From Anisakis pegreffii (lineage: Eukaryota > Nematoda > Chromadorea > Rhabditida > Anisakidae): 64,000 bases of DNA. Numbering within the stretch: position 1 is the stretch's first letter; each line of letters begins with the position of its first letter. The notes beneath the pieces were generated by a model, which made no database searches, was not told the DNA's origin, and worked only from the letters and a program-made list of their open reading frames with translations. Below are positions 41,001 through 56,000 of this stretch, piece after piece. The DNA lies in assembly GCA_035041965.1 (NCBI GenBank), contig JAPYMA010001021.1, forward strand, positions 1-64,000. Reading direction: 5' to 3'. The translations under genes and the position numbers were made by a program.

Positions 41001-44000
41001 AACTCCAATTTACGACTGCATTTGCACATTGGATTTGTAAAATACACAACAACATAGAAACAATAATAACAATAATATACAATAAATAATAATAACAGCA
41101 ATAATAAATAATAAATATCCAACCTATCATTATAATCGTGCTGTTGTCTATGCCTCAACATTCCGTCCCGTACCGCCGCCTCAATGCCCTCACGGAATCG
41201 AGCCTGCATCTTTCGTGCGTAACTACTTAGGCCTCCTTCACTCGTGTATCCGCATCTCACTAAAGTAATTAACTAATTATCTTAACTAGATAACCTCACT
41301 AATTATCTTTGATCAACAGGTAATTAAGCTGTAATTATCTCAATATCTGAACATTAGATTATACGGAACGATAGATAACAATCTATTCACCCAATACCAT
41401 CCACCCGCATCCCCTCCTAAACCTTAACAAATGATCAATACTGATCACGATCACATTTCCAATCAATCAATAACCAATAATCGACACCATAACGAACCCG
41501 GTACTGAAATATCATTAGCATTCGCAGTTGCAGGTGTAGCAGCACTATTATGAGCCCCACCAGCGCTCATTAGCATCGAATCGCCCTCAGAGAGATAACC
41601 ACCGCCCTCGGCCCGATTCACGACGATGTGTCTACTCGAAATACCCCCCGTTCCACCACCAGCAGCAGTAGCAGTACTACTGCAACATGCCGATGAGACT
41701 GAATGCAGTGATTCCTCACTTGTTGAACTATCTGGTAGAGTGTAACGATTTGTATCAAATTGAGTCGAATGACCACTTGCTAAAATATCACATCTTACGC
41801 AAAAATATTACAAAACAGTCACAAATGTAAAGACATTTTCAAAAGATTACTAAAAAGTCACAAATTCTTAAGCAAATTGCAACCTCGCTGCCTATACCTA
41901 CTATCCAATCGATTCATAAATTAAAAAATACTACAATAATATACGTCGACAACTCCAATCAATGCAGAATACACCAATAAAAATGGAACGATAGATCGAT
42001 AATCATAAACATACTACTATACAGTGGTGGTATATAAACATACATACTACACAATTGGAACGATACACATTTCAAAACCATCATCAAAAACGGCGCAACA
42101 CCAAATAAACACCAAACACGAGAGCGATCCAAGCAACCGACCGCTCAACACCACCGAATTAAATCAAAATGAACACTCAACGAGACACACCCTTAATATA
42201 GTTGCAAACTCGCGCCAAAAACAGAAAAAAAGAGACAAAAAAATGATAGAACACGGCAGAATACGTCAGCATTTGATCTATAAATAATCGATTTTGATCA
42301 CTGTTTTGATCATTTTGATCACTTTCAGTGATCAAATTGGCGCGTTTAAAAAGTGAACTAAAATAATTTTTCATATAATTTTCAATATGATAATAATATA
42401 TATTATAAAGAATTGACCCCGTCTTCTGCAATTACCTATTATTATCTACTGGATTCAATCTAACTACCTCAATACCTCAAGCAGATGTCTTTCTCATGAC
42501 CATTTTTCAAATAATTACGGCAAAAAGTAGTCAAAGAGACAGCCAAAGCAGAAAAAAATGGCAGCAGCTCAAAAAAACACTCAAAACTCATTATAAACCT
42601 CATATGAATCACTCTCTCAAACACAAAAAATGGTCCTGCCACGAAATAACACATAAATACTATATAATAATATAAAAAGTACATACATAACTAGTATATA
42701 ATAGCAATCACAAATAATATTTTTATAGAATAATAACAGCTACACAACAAAAAAAAGACATTATTATGTAATATACAGCTGCAATTTGAGACGAATATAA
42801 AGCTGCAATAAATCAGCAATGACCTTTCGCAACGAAAACAAAACAAACAAACACAACGACTATTGCAGCACAAAAGCGAACGAACAACTATTGGCCTCGT
42901 TAATTAATGGACATCACAACATAACAAAAGGATTACGCAACGCAACAAGATTGGCTAATTGACTAGTGATGAGATGGTCCTGCCACGAAATTAGTGGTAA
43001 TGGTCCTGCCACGAAATTGGTGGTAATGGTCCTACCACGAAACACGACGTCGTAATAGAACTCGTTAAACAATATCACAAAATACAAGCAAAAAACAACA
43101 CAATACAATACATTAACATATACGATGAGCTAAACAGGCAATATATAGCTGCAATATTCTATAACTGATCCAGAAACAGCTCTATATCGCATCCACAAAA
43201 ACTAAATTTAGGACCTAGCCGAGTCGAAGCTACCTCCCAGTCAATGCAAGGATAAGGATAAAGATAAGGATTAAGGACTAAAATCCGCTTTTTGCAGCTC
43301 AAAACCGTCATTACAGCAGCACAATATCAACAACAGCACAACAACAACAACACAGTGAATAGTGTTCCGATGCCGTGCCCTTCCTGCCTGTTACAGCTTC
43401 ATAATTTAATAATTGCAACCATTTAGCTGCAGCAGCCTCTTAATATTAATCGAATCGAATAACTGTTGCAGCCATATATCCACCGCAGCTATATATCTAA
43501 TCCAATAAACTTAATCTAATCGAATCCCATAAACAATTCAGCCTAATAACTCAGCTCTTAATTAACACCTGTTCTGCTCTCTTATAACAATAACAATAAA
43601 CAACAATAACGAAAATACACATAAAAACTGTGGAAACGTTGAGAGAGGCAGAGAACAAAACAAGAGACGCGCACGAAATAGTTCGTCAAATTAGGAGAGT
43701 GCGAGAAAAAACAAAACAAAAGACAACACAGCCCAATACAAATGAATTTTATTTATTCACTTCCCAACAAACAACAGAAAAAAGCCATAACTTACACGGG
43801 TAGTTTCCCTGGGATGGTTTACCCGCATGGGTAAGTAGCATCGATGGATGTTGCTGTTGCTGTAGGTGAGCGGGTACGTTTACGGGTACGGGTACTTGCC
43901 CGGGTGGGTAAACTCGCCCGTCACGAACCACCTCTGAGTAGGGTGGTGGTACAGGTACCCGTCGCATCACGATCGGTTCCATCGGTCGAATTCTGCCCAA

Positions 44001-47000
44001 ATCACCCGATTCCTCGGGCATCGCCGTCTTCATAAGGAGCATCGATCCTCCCGATAGATCCTTGGTCACAACTCCGCAATTCGAATCGAACGTTGTCTCC
44101 AGTCTACTGCTGGTTCGGGTAGGAGGCACTGGTGGTCTAAAAATTACCCGTGGATTAGGTAATTTTTGCACTCAATCACCCCTAGGCTAGGTAATTCTTG
44201 TAATTACCTGAACTACTGGTGGTCTAAAAATTACCCGTGTCTTAGGTAACCTGTAGTCTTACCCGCATCTAAAAACTAAAAATTGAAAATAACTCAAATA
44301 TCCAAATCTTCACATACACACATCCCATAACAACACCCATTTCGACCTCTACTATATACACTTACACTTTATTACTATTATTACTATTATTTTACTATTA
44401 TTACTATTACTATTATTACTATTACTATTATTACTATTACTATTATACATCCACACAGTCACTACTTCAATGAAGGCCTTGCTTAATTGCGCGCGAAATC
44501 GCACCTAAATAAAAACCAAACGACTCGTCTCAGCACAATACCCATAAACTTCCATCCGAACGCACTTAAAACCATACGAATCACCTCAATTTCTTCTATT
44601 TTCTCACCATTCATAATAATAATAATAATAATATATAATAATATATACAATATTCACAATATTCAACAATATAATAATACACATAATAATAATATATAAC
44701 CAACCCAACCAAAATCACCCCGAAAATGGTACAATTTCAGCGCTCAATTACCCGAATTCCAGGGAACCTGTTAGCCCTTATTATTATTATTATTATTATT
44801 ACTATTATTAATTAATTAATTAATTAATATGATGACTTACGATGCTTTTTTGAGTTTAATATTATTATTGATAGTGTTTAATGAGACTGGCTGCTGCTGC
44901 TGTTGTTTCGCCTCTTTGCAAGGATTGTAGATGACACTGATATTGTCTGAGTCACGACTTTCGGATGTGGTGGAGGCATCGCTTTGACTGCCACCATCTT
45001 TATATATTATTATTTATTATTATTATATTATTTATTATTATTATTTATTTATTATTATTATTGCACAAGGACAACGAGAACCCGACCTGTGCTCTGGACA
45101 CTTGGTGCCCGCAGTGTCCTATGGCTCATCATAGGACTAACGACGCCGATAGTTGGACTCTGATTTTGCGCTGCAACAGAACCACCGCCACACGGGGTGT
45201 TTTTGATGAGGACTGCTGCTGTTGTTGACGGTGGTGTTGTGGTTGTGGTCACGATCACTGACGGGGAGTTGCTGACTGGGGAAGAAGAGGTGGTCTCGAC
45301 TGGAAAAGATATAGAGCTGCAAGTTGAGGTAGGTGGCGTGGGTGGCGGCGGCGGCGGCGCGAAATTCAAATTCGAATTCGACGTTGTTGCAGCCGAATAG
45401 CCACTCGTTGCAGCCGCCACACCACCACTACCATCTACATCCACCGCGTCCACCTTCTTGTTTCGGGTGGTCCTGCACGGAATTTTTTCCGAGCCGGCTT
45501 GCTCCCCTTGGATTACTGTAGTTGTTGCAACAACACCGACACCACCATCATCATATTCATCATACTCACACTCATCGTCACCACTAAATAACTTCTCATC
45601 ACTCAGAGAATTTTGCTCATTCGCTCTTTTTGCATCGGTGGTGAGCGGTTGCTTCCGGTTTTGCTCTGCCAACTCCAGCTCCACGCCACGCTCCGCATCC
45701 AAACTTCCCACCACCATTGCTTGATTTTCGCCAACACTCTTCAATTTCTTGCCTTCGTCGAAAACCACAGCCTTGCTCTCAGATGAGCTGCTGCTCTTTA
45801 GGCGATTATGACTAGGAATATCGCCATTCGTGTCAGAATACCGAGTAGAGTTGGGTGGTGGAACAGCGATTCTCGATACAGCAACCCGTGGCGCTGAGAT
45901 ACCTTTCACAGCTAAGACTGGCTTCGTTTCCTGCAAAAATTTTATCATATCAGCACCTAAAAAACTCCCATATAACAGGGTAACACACCTAATGAAACAG
46001 TGATTTGAATAAATATTCTGAATTCGTGATAAAGTCACAAACGCAATCCTAAAATGATGAACTAAACCACTCAGCGCCAAAAAATCGCTGCAAGAGCAGC
46101 TCATCTAACAATTGCAGCTTTCTATCTAACTAACGTACAGCTCTATATCCACATTTTTGTGAATATAACATGACATGATATAATAATTCACCAAATGAAA
46201 GTGAAGCAATACAATAAACTAATTACAACAACAATAGCATTACATAGCTGCAATAGAAACGTACTATATAGCTGCAATAGAAATATTACATAGTAAAACA
46301 ACAATACAATACACATGTATTCTGTAAAATTCTATTTATCTATTAAAACGATTTTCGTGTCGGGACCAGATCACTAATGCAGCTCTCTACCGCAGCTCAA
46401 TAATATCTCACCTGCGGACTTGAGGGCTGCTGCTGTACCACCAGCTGTGGCTGTGAGGCACCGATAGGTGACGGTCTTGGCCCAACCGGTAGCCCTGATC
46501 CCACCGTCTTTTTTTCCGCCTCAATTCCGACCGAATCAGTCGATCTCAACTCCTGCCTTGCCACTGTCTTCAAGGCTGACGTCCCGATTCGTCGCCCTGT
46601 CAAATGACCTCCTTGATCTTGACCTTGACCTCGAGCTTGATCTTGACCTCTGACTCCGACCCCACCACCATTGAGCGATGAATTTTTCGAAGAAGCAGCC
46701 GAAATGAGACTCATCGAAGACGACGATTCGGTGGAGGAGACTGGAGAGCAGCTGCCGAAGCCAGCCGCCGAATATGCTGAGTAGTCCAAACCTTCGCAGT
46801 CCTCTTCGCTACTCCTTGAATTCCTCCTGAAAATTTGATCAATTCCTTAAGATTTTCCCAAATTTCTCGGGCAATGAAATGTTGTTTCCCGGGCAACTGA
46901 TACACAGGGAAAATACACTAATACACTGCGAACATTGGGTGGCTGCTTTTCCCGGGCAACCACTTTCATTGCCCGAAAAATTTCTGCCTCATACCTAATA

Positions 47001-50000
47001 CAGCTCTATATAAAACATTACTCCTATTCCTATTCGAAATCAATAAAAATTCTCTACTTCAAAGAACCCGAATTTCTTGCCTATGTCTCTCACTCTCCTA
47101 TAAAACTCTCGCCTTACTCAAAACCACATACTGATTTCAATAATACCAACAAATAACAATAATAATAATAAATAATAAACACAATACAATAATAATAAAT
47201 AATAAACACAATAACAACATAACAAATAACAATACTAATGAACCGAATCACCCATCTCAACACCACCTTCACAAATTCCTCCACTCAGTTGCACACTAAC
47301 AACCATCCCGTCCCGTCCCGTCCCACCCCATTCCATCTATTGCAGCACTATACCCATATATTACAAAACTTACTCAGCAGTCAGCAGCACTGCACTCTGT
47401 CACTTCAAAGACGACGACGTTAATAAATCAACCAATTTATTCATTTATTATAAAATAAAACAAAAACCGGATTTTGCAGCTCTATTCCGAACGTTTCGTT
47501 GCGTTTACTTTTATTACTTATGATATTTATTACTGTTGTTATTTCTATTATTATGGCAGTATTACGTAATACTGTCATTGGCTTAGTCATATAGCGCAAC
47601 TCGGGTCGTAGATATATCTGTGTATGTATATATACACGTTTGGTATCATACATACCCTTCCAGGCAAGTTCAATCCCCTTCGCGTCAATAATTTTTGTCA
47701 AAATTCGATATTTTGTCAAAATTTGTCAAAATATTTGTCTCATGAAAAATCGATTGCTTGCCTTTTCTCTCGTGATGAGCGAACTGTATGCGGTGGTTTT
47801 AACGTGGTTGGTTTCGATAGGGGCTGGCGATGTTGTTGGTGGTGATTTAGCGCTGCAGCAGCAGCACTGGATATCTGCTGGTGGTGATTTTGGGCTGCAC
47901 AATTCGGATTAACGTTTCTTGAAGCGCGTTTCTGCTGCTGCTGCTGGAGTTGGTGTGATGCCAATGCGGTAGTAGTGCTGGAACAGGCTGCTGCAGAAGA
48001 GGTGGCTGTGGCTGAGGTTGAGGTTGAGGCTACGGTGGCTGAGGTTGGAGTCGAGGTTTGGTCTCGAGGCGATGACGACCGATGAACAACGCCGAGCCCT
48101 GTTGAGGCGGCTGCTCCTGTTACATCGCAACTGGATGCTGCTGTTGCAGCACTCTTCTTGAGTCCTAACTGGAAATTCAACTCGATTCGATTCAATACAA
48201 ATAGAAACCTCAAATCCAACTGAAAACATACTCAATTGAAAACTCAAAACATTATGACAAATTATGGCAAAACATTATGACAAAACATTATGGCAAGAAC
48301 ATTACGACAAGCATTATGGCAATCCAACTGAAAGCACACTCAACAGCTATGGTAAAAGTTGTCCTTCAAATTTTTAAAAAAGTTTCATCCCTTCTAACTT
48401 CTCTAACTCTAATATACATCACCCATCCTCATATATCCATCCATATCCCCACATCCCAATCCCCAACCACACAACCAACCACCAGATTATCACTCCAACA
48501 ATCTCCCCAAGACTATTCCCAAAGGGCTATCACTTACTTACATCACTTACTTACTTCAGCAATCAATATATTTAAATATTATTCTAAACTCAATTCCCCA
48601 CATCCATTATTTTAGACTTACACATAAATATACACACATTATTACTATTAAAAGTATCCAGTATTTGAAAAAGTAGGCAAAAGTAACTTAATTATAAAGT
48701 TACCCGTTAACACATCGATGATTATATTCATTATTATGACAATTATTATTCATTAGAGTAACAGTAATGATAATAGTAACAAGAATAATAGTAAGATTAC
48801 TCTTACTTTATATTACTTCTTATTACTTTATAGTTAAAATTACAGCTTTTTACCCTTTGGCCTGGTTCCTGAACCGTGAAACGCTTTCATTTCATTCATT
48901 ATCCACCATATACTCACATATATATTATATAATCAATCAATGAAATTTAATTAAAAGCGAACAGCAAAACAGACAGATATTGTGCTGCAATATGCAATGC
49001 GCAGTGAAGATATTGCGCTGCATCATGCGTTCATTTACTCACCCATCGCAGCTATCTACCCATGCATATGATTCTATTCTATCTAATTTCATTTTGGGTC
49101 CCAAAGGGAATTTGGACGAAGCCTTTCACTTGATTACAAGGAGAGATAACAGAAAATTCTTTTTTGCGTCATTACCCTTCTATTAGATTAAATAAACGAT
49201 TTAAAGCTGCAGAATAGTGATTTGAAGCTGCGGAATTCGGATTAATGTGTCTTGCAGCGATTACTTATTATCAAGTTCATATATTTAACATTATTTATTA
49301 CTATTCATTATTTTTATTACTATTATTATTCACCTTATTCGATGAGGACGTTTGCGCGAGTTTGGCGGGTGCTTTTAGTCCGGAACTTTTTGGTCTTGCC
49401 AATCCGGAAGATTTGTTGGCACTATGCCCAGTTCCCGCCGGATTACCACCACCACTGTTGGCAAAGTGCCCATTCGTTGTAGGACGCTGCTGTTGTAATT
49501 GTTTTGATGCTGACGAAGCACCACTGGTCGTCGTTGCACCACTACTGCTACTCGTACCACTCTTCCCGTCCGGAGGTGGTATAGCTGCTCCTGCCGCGTT
49601 TAAGGCTCTCGACCGGTCCTGAAACGAAAACTTCGCTTCATTTCAAATTACTGTAGAGCTTGGCAATGACCCAATATTTTCGCGAATCTCCTCACCTTTT
49701 TTTCTTTAGTGCTACTGTTGTTGTTGAACAGTCTTATTTTGAGCATCTTTGATGATGGTTGTGAAGCTGCAGCAGCAGCAGTGGCACCAGTAGTTGATCG
49801 ACTACTGCAGCTAACCAGCGACGGTATGGAGCTGCTATAGGTGGCCGACGAACTCGCTATTGAGCTGCTACGTGAAGAACATCGCGATATGGATGCGGAC
49901 GATTGCGACGAACAGTTATTATTATTATTATTGTTTACCAAACTGCTGAAAAAATTTTTTCAAAATTCTCACATTCCATCAATCGATCAAACTACATTTT

Positions 50001-53000
50001 TTTTCAAATTTGAAATCACAGCTCTCTCTCTGCAAATTCAGCTGCAAAATTGATTTCACTACAGCAAACTACAACGTACAGACTACAAACACCACACCTC
50101 GAATTCAACTTAGTTGTGGTTGATGGACGTTGTAGTCTGGTGTTACTGCCGTTGCTATTTGTGGACAACGGCTGTCTTGAGGGGGCCGTTTGACCGTAAT
50201 TATTATTGGCGGGTGCTTTCTGTCCGCTTGATTTCGAAGATGGAGCGATTATACGTTGGGGTGACGTTCGCAGACGCTCTAAAATCACACTGCTATGATA
50301 ATAATAATAATATTAATAAATATGATAATAACAATACAATACTATAATAATACAATATAATAATAATATAAAAATAATAACACACTAATTAATCTCATTA
50401 CAGAATCACTAATTAGACAAATCGTGCTATATAGCTGCATCAGCACAAGACAATACAACGCAATTAGTTTGTTGCAGCACTATAACATCATTCATTAATA
50501 AATACACACTTCAAAACGATGCTCCATAGATACATCGTTCCGTCGTTCTCTTACAGCACAAAATCTTGGCCGTGAATAAATATTCTACACACATTAACAT
50601 ACAATATAAACGAATCAATCAAAATTTGAACTCTAATTTTACAGCTCTATATCACTGAAATCAAAGTAGTAAAAGAATACTTTATGTGATCAAATCGATT
50701 GATCAAATTAATCGTGATTGATTGATCAAATTAATCAAAACTGATCAAACGTGATCAAATTAAAAGAATACTTTACATGACCAAATGAATAAAACAAGAC
50801 AAAATTCAAGAACACAATATAAGCGAATGCCCTCCTCAATCTCAATCCAAAAACGACTTATAAAATGCTCATCCAACCACTCACCTCACCCCACCACCCT
50901 CCCCTACCCCACTCACCACCCATATCTACCACTCTCAAATCAAACCAATCAGACATAATCTCAAAGACAGATGTTCTCTATATCCAAATCAAATCAAATC
51001 ACTTCAATCCTCCCACCCATCACCCAATGCCCAGTCACTCACTTCCTCTTCCTCATAAAAAACGCCCTCTCCTTTCAAATAACCAATACCATAAATCAGG
51101 AAAATACCTCACCTCAATGTCCTCATCAAATCATCAAATTCCCAGGTCAAATCTGCTTTAACAGCCCAATTACTGACCGATACCTAAATCTCAATCTAAA
51201 TCTTAATCTCACTCCTCTAATCCACTGTAATACAATCTTACTTTATATCATCTAATGATAACTTTATACCACCTTCATACCTGTACTTTATACCTTACTT
51301 CATAGCATCTAATGATAACTTTATGCCATCTGATAATGATAATGATAAAAGTCATCCAATAACAGTAACAACAATAATAACAATGAACAAGAACGACCAC
51401 ATATAACAATCTCCTCTACTGCAGCTAAAAATCCAATTAAAACACTCATCTACTCTAATCCTAAGCTAAATTCCTCACTAAATACCCATCAAAATTTCCT
51501 CTAAAACAATTCTAATGCAGCTTCATATCACCATCAACTCATTCATCTAAAGTCATCTAAAGCAGCCAAATATTATCACTCCTCTCCTAGTCACTACACC
51601 CAAAAACGATCATTATAATTTTATAAAAGCATCACCCATCCATCCATCCATCTATCTTGCAGCTCAATATCTATCTATCCATCTTCACATCGCATGCACA
51701 TACAACAACCACATAATAGTACCCATTAGTCATTACTAACTATTGCTCATCATGCAAATAAAACGCTATCCTCAACTTGTAGCATAGAGCAGGGCAGGCA
51801 GCTTCCTTCCTTCCTTGTTTCATGGCTTGCCTCCTCCTTTTATCTATCTTGCAGCTCAATATCCATCCATCCACTCAGCTTTTTACGTATCTTGCAGCTC
51901 AATATCCATGCATCCACATCCACATTCATCTACATATCTATTGAGATCATCAGCTTTCGTCCATCTATCCAAAGATGCCCTATTCGTGCCGAGACCCAAT
52001 CCAATCCATTTTAACTTAACTCCTCTCTTAAATATCCCATAAAACAAACGAACGCCTTCTCCTCTTACTTATATATCCTCAAAAATATCTTCATTCCTCA
52101 GATATCCCATGCTAATCCTTATTTGTACTATTGATATATCCATCAACGAGATATAATATATCCACGTCAATATCCTACTATCCATCATCCATCTACACGC
52201 ACTTGTTCCTAGTGAAAAAAACCTTAGTCCATATCTAACAGCTCTATATTTTTAGTAGCCCTCTTACGTTCTCTCCTATAAGGGAGAACTCAAAACTTGA
52301 AAGGTAGATTAGAGGTCTCGAACGGAAAATTTCATCGACAGAAATCAATAGCCTAACTACTTACTCAATCCAGAACCGAGGCTAAAGTCTCAACGACCAC
52401 TTCACTAATCAAATTATTTAGCTGTATCTAATCCAATAAAAGGATTGTGCTCACCTCCTACAGCCCAATATCCAATCCAATTCAATCCAATAATAACAAC
52501 TATATTATCCTCGAACTACCCTCCCCCTCCTTCCTTTAATTAATCTCGTAATATCCCCACAAATCTAATCACAGTCACAGTCACACATCTGCACTTCTAA
52601 ATTCTTCTAAATTCTAAAATCCACAAATAACAGCTATAAATCCCGCAATATCCACTCACATCTACAAGACAATCTGTCATATTACAGCTATATATCATCC
52701 GTCTACATCTCCACATTCACATACCACAAACAAACTCATTACAAATCTCAAATACTTGTCTTAAATCATAACACACTCAGATACAACTGTTCATATTACA
52801 TAATACATAACTCATTACATATTAAATACTAATATATTTAGCTGTTATAGCGTCTAATATTGAGCTGCAACTAAACTGGGATATCACTGTTTGACCACAA
52901 CAAAAAATAATATTTAGCTGCTACAGTCTAAGCAACTGCCTAAAAGCTAATTTAATGCTAAAATAGTACAAATATCGCAAATTATGATGGGATATATAGC

Positions 53001-56000
53001 TGCAGCAGACATTTTATCTACATAAAAGAATGTTGATATAAAGCTGCAACAAGAATTCGGTGGTGATTAATTGCGAAACAGCACACTATATATGTATGTA
53101 TCAAATAACGACGGAAGAACGCTACCATATATCGCAGCTATATATCATATAAATACCGCAGCACCATACTTTATAAACGCTCTATCAGATGTACTTACTT
53201 ACCTCATCTTAAATATCCAAAGATATCTCAAAATATCCCAATTCCCTCTATCTTACATGCAATCAACCCATCTATCTTTATCTTCATCTACTATCTACCT
53301 TAATAATCCATCACGACAAGCAGCAATAAATCCTCCTATATCCCATATGATGTCTTCATTCAGATATTGAGCTGTAATCCCCGCTAAATAGCTGCTAATC
53401 ATGCAGCTACATATCCCAAAAATGCGCGAAAACGTTGCGTTCTTCACTTACAATTAGCAAAAAATGCGCGAAATACTGCTGTTGCAGCTAGATATCAACG
53501 GAAAAGATGTCTAACTGGAAACATGCTGCAGCTTCATATCAACGGGCCAGATGTCGATGTCTACAATAGAAACAATTCTGTTGCAGCCTCATATCAACAC
53601 TCAAATGCTCAAATGATGCAATGCAGCCATCTTAAGTACAACAACAACGCAATACAACACAATACACCAATAACAGCTCTATACCCATCATCCATTCTTC
53701 ATCTAACACCATATATAAATGTCATATGCAAAGAGAAAGAGTACATATTCACTAGATATATTATATCTCATAAGAGCCCGATCCTATTCAGTCTCAATTA
53801 ACACCACATCGGTTAGATAATCCAGTGAATTCAATGAGCCTTGATCACTCAAATGATCAGTCATTCAAGTGATCTGATCTGTCATAGACTCCAGCAAAGA
53901 GACTCACCACTGCTTACTCACTTAGCTGTCAAAATATCGCTTAGATATATCCATATCCGCATGGATATGCAAAGAGATCAAACCATAGATCTTGATTGGA
54001 TTAACGCAGGCAGATAAAAGCGAATGCGGATATCTATTTCATTATCTGCCTGCTGCAGCTTCATATCATCGTCTCATGTCATCACTTGTCACATGACAAA
54101 TGCAGATCGTGACAAATTGTATGTGACAAATTCTATAACAGCGCTATAATTTTATTCATTATTATTAAAGAGCCATTTCTAACACCACTACCTCTAGCAT
54201 TAGACGTTGGTGCTTCCCTGGACGTTGTGTGTATCCTCGATGGGGCCAGCAGCTTTGAATGCGGCACACTCGTCTGATACGGGGTAGCCGGATGGTCCAA
54301 CGCCACAGGACCTGCAAGCCGTGTCGATGACGAAGGGCACGGCAACCTGAAATTCAACATAATACATAAATATTTCACACTACGCGGTATAGTGCTGCGA
54401 GATTCTGTGAGTGCAGTAAGCGAACTGAATATCTGGCTGCAACACACGATTCTGGTCTCACACCGATGACCGATGTGACAGCTCTAAATTTCCGCTCAGG
54501 ACAAAGTGAATCTCTACTTCGATAGGGGCTAGGGAAGGGGGGGGTAATTTGATAAACTATTAAAAATTAACTGGAATTCCAAGCTCCCCCTAACCTTCAA
54601 TTATATTCTGCCCTGTCCCAGCAAGCTATAATTATCTGCTTTGCATATCTCATTAAACAACAATCTATAACACTAAAAAGATGCCCTTTGTTATAAAATT
54701 GCTACAATTATTACCTCGCTCTCTCCTGCAGCCTTATATCCCAACCAGTCGCCTTAATGACAGCCCTATATCCACATTAATATTCCGGCATACCAATTGT
54801 CATACTCCATTCTACTCCACTGTCACATCGCCCAGTAACCCTCTCCCTCTGGCTCTCTAAGAGCGGCGGCATTTCCCTTTGATCTCTCTGCTATCAGCGG
54901 CATTTTCTCTTTGATCTATTACCCATCCACATAGGCCAAAAACTCATCATCGCATTGCATCGCATCTCCTCACACAAAAAATTCAAACATCAATTTACAA
55001 CAAATTCGATTTGGCACCAATCCAGAATCGCTCCAGAATAATTAACATTCCTTGCAGCTAAATATCTAACCGCTCACTTCACATTCTCGCAGCACTATAT
55101 CACTGTACAATGCATACAATAAATTTTTCTCGCAGCACTATATCACCACCGCAAAATAAATTCAAACCGAACACCACTGACAACTGATAACACAATTCCG
55201 ATAATATGGCGGCTGTAATCATCACCACCACCACAAATTCCGTAACTATTACAGCTCTATAATCGCCCATATTACAGCTCTCTATCAACAATATTACAGC
55301 CCGTCTCATCTCACATTCAAATATTATTATCAAAAACGAGGCGTCCATCCGTATGGCGCCTTCAATCCTTCCTTGCGCATACCATTTATCATCATCACTG
55401 TTATTATTATTGTGTTACAACATTATAAGATTCACACCTTCCCATCATAAAAGTATATATATAATACTCCTAACTGCCCACATACTTACTTTATATCATC
55501 TTATTTACAAGTAATAATAATAAACAATAATAATAAATAATAATAATAATAATTACTTGCTACTCGGAGACATGACTGCCTTGTTAGCTGCACGCGATAC
55601 GGACTGTTTTGCGGATGCTAAAAAATACTTTTATAACTCAATAGTAATAAACATAATAAACAGTAATAAATAATAATAAATAACAATAATATAATAATAA
55701 TAAATAATACTACCCACCTCCCAGTGCTCTTGAAGACTGTTTAATCTGTTGTTTGAATGTCGACAGTGCGTATAGCAGCGATAGAACGGCTCCTAGCTGC
55801 CCATCTAGGATATCTATAATAATTATTATTATAATATATATTATATATATAAATATTATATATTATATATTATTATTATATATATAAATATAACACCATA
55901 GTAAATAACAATAAATAAATAATACTATCACCCACATCCCCATTCCCGAACAATACTATCAAACACCACTAAATCTAAAATAAATTCAATCACCTCACTA

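Larger units (their letters stand above)
33289..55617 (-). other. NAV central low-complexity exons
   Basis: Exons in this span encode Ser-, Thr-, Ala-, Gln-, Asn- and His-rich sequence typical of navigator middles. Landmarks: SSKMLKIRLF in exon 49945-49696; a polyproline run (APPPPPPTPP) in the long exon 45930-45087; PPPYSEVV in 44136-43796; EDSSSVSSGISENFDDISTD in 38708-38631, one of the most conserved NAV motifs; and AAGMSRSM in 34595-34170. These segments carry SxIP-like and phosphorylatable stretches in known navigators. The longest exon is 844 bases. Confidence 0.8.

Noticed and set aside
45197..45724. Plus-strand open frames opposite the long NAV exon
   Set aside because: They are antisense shadows of exon 45930-45087, whose minus-strand frame joins its neighbours in phase.
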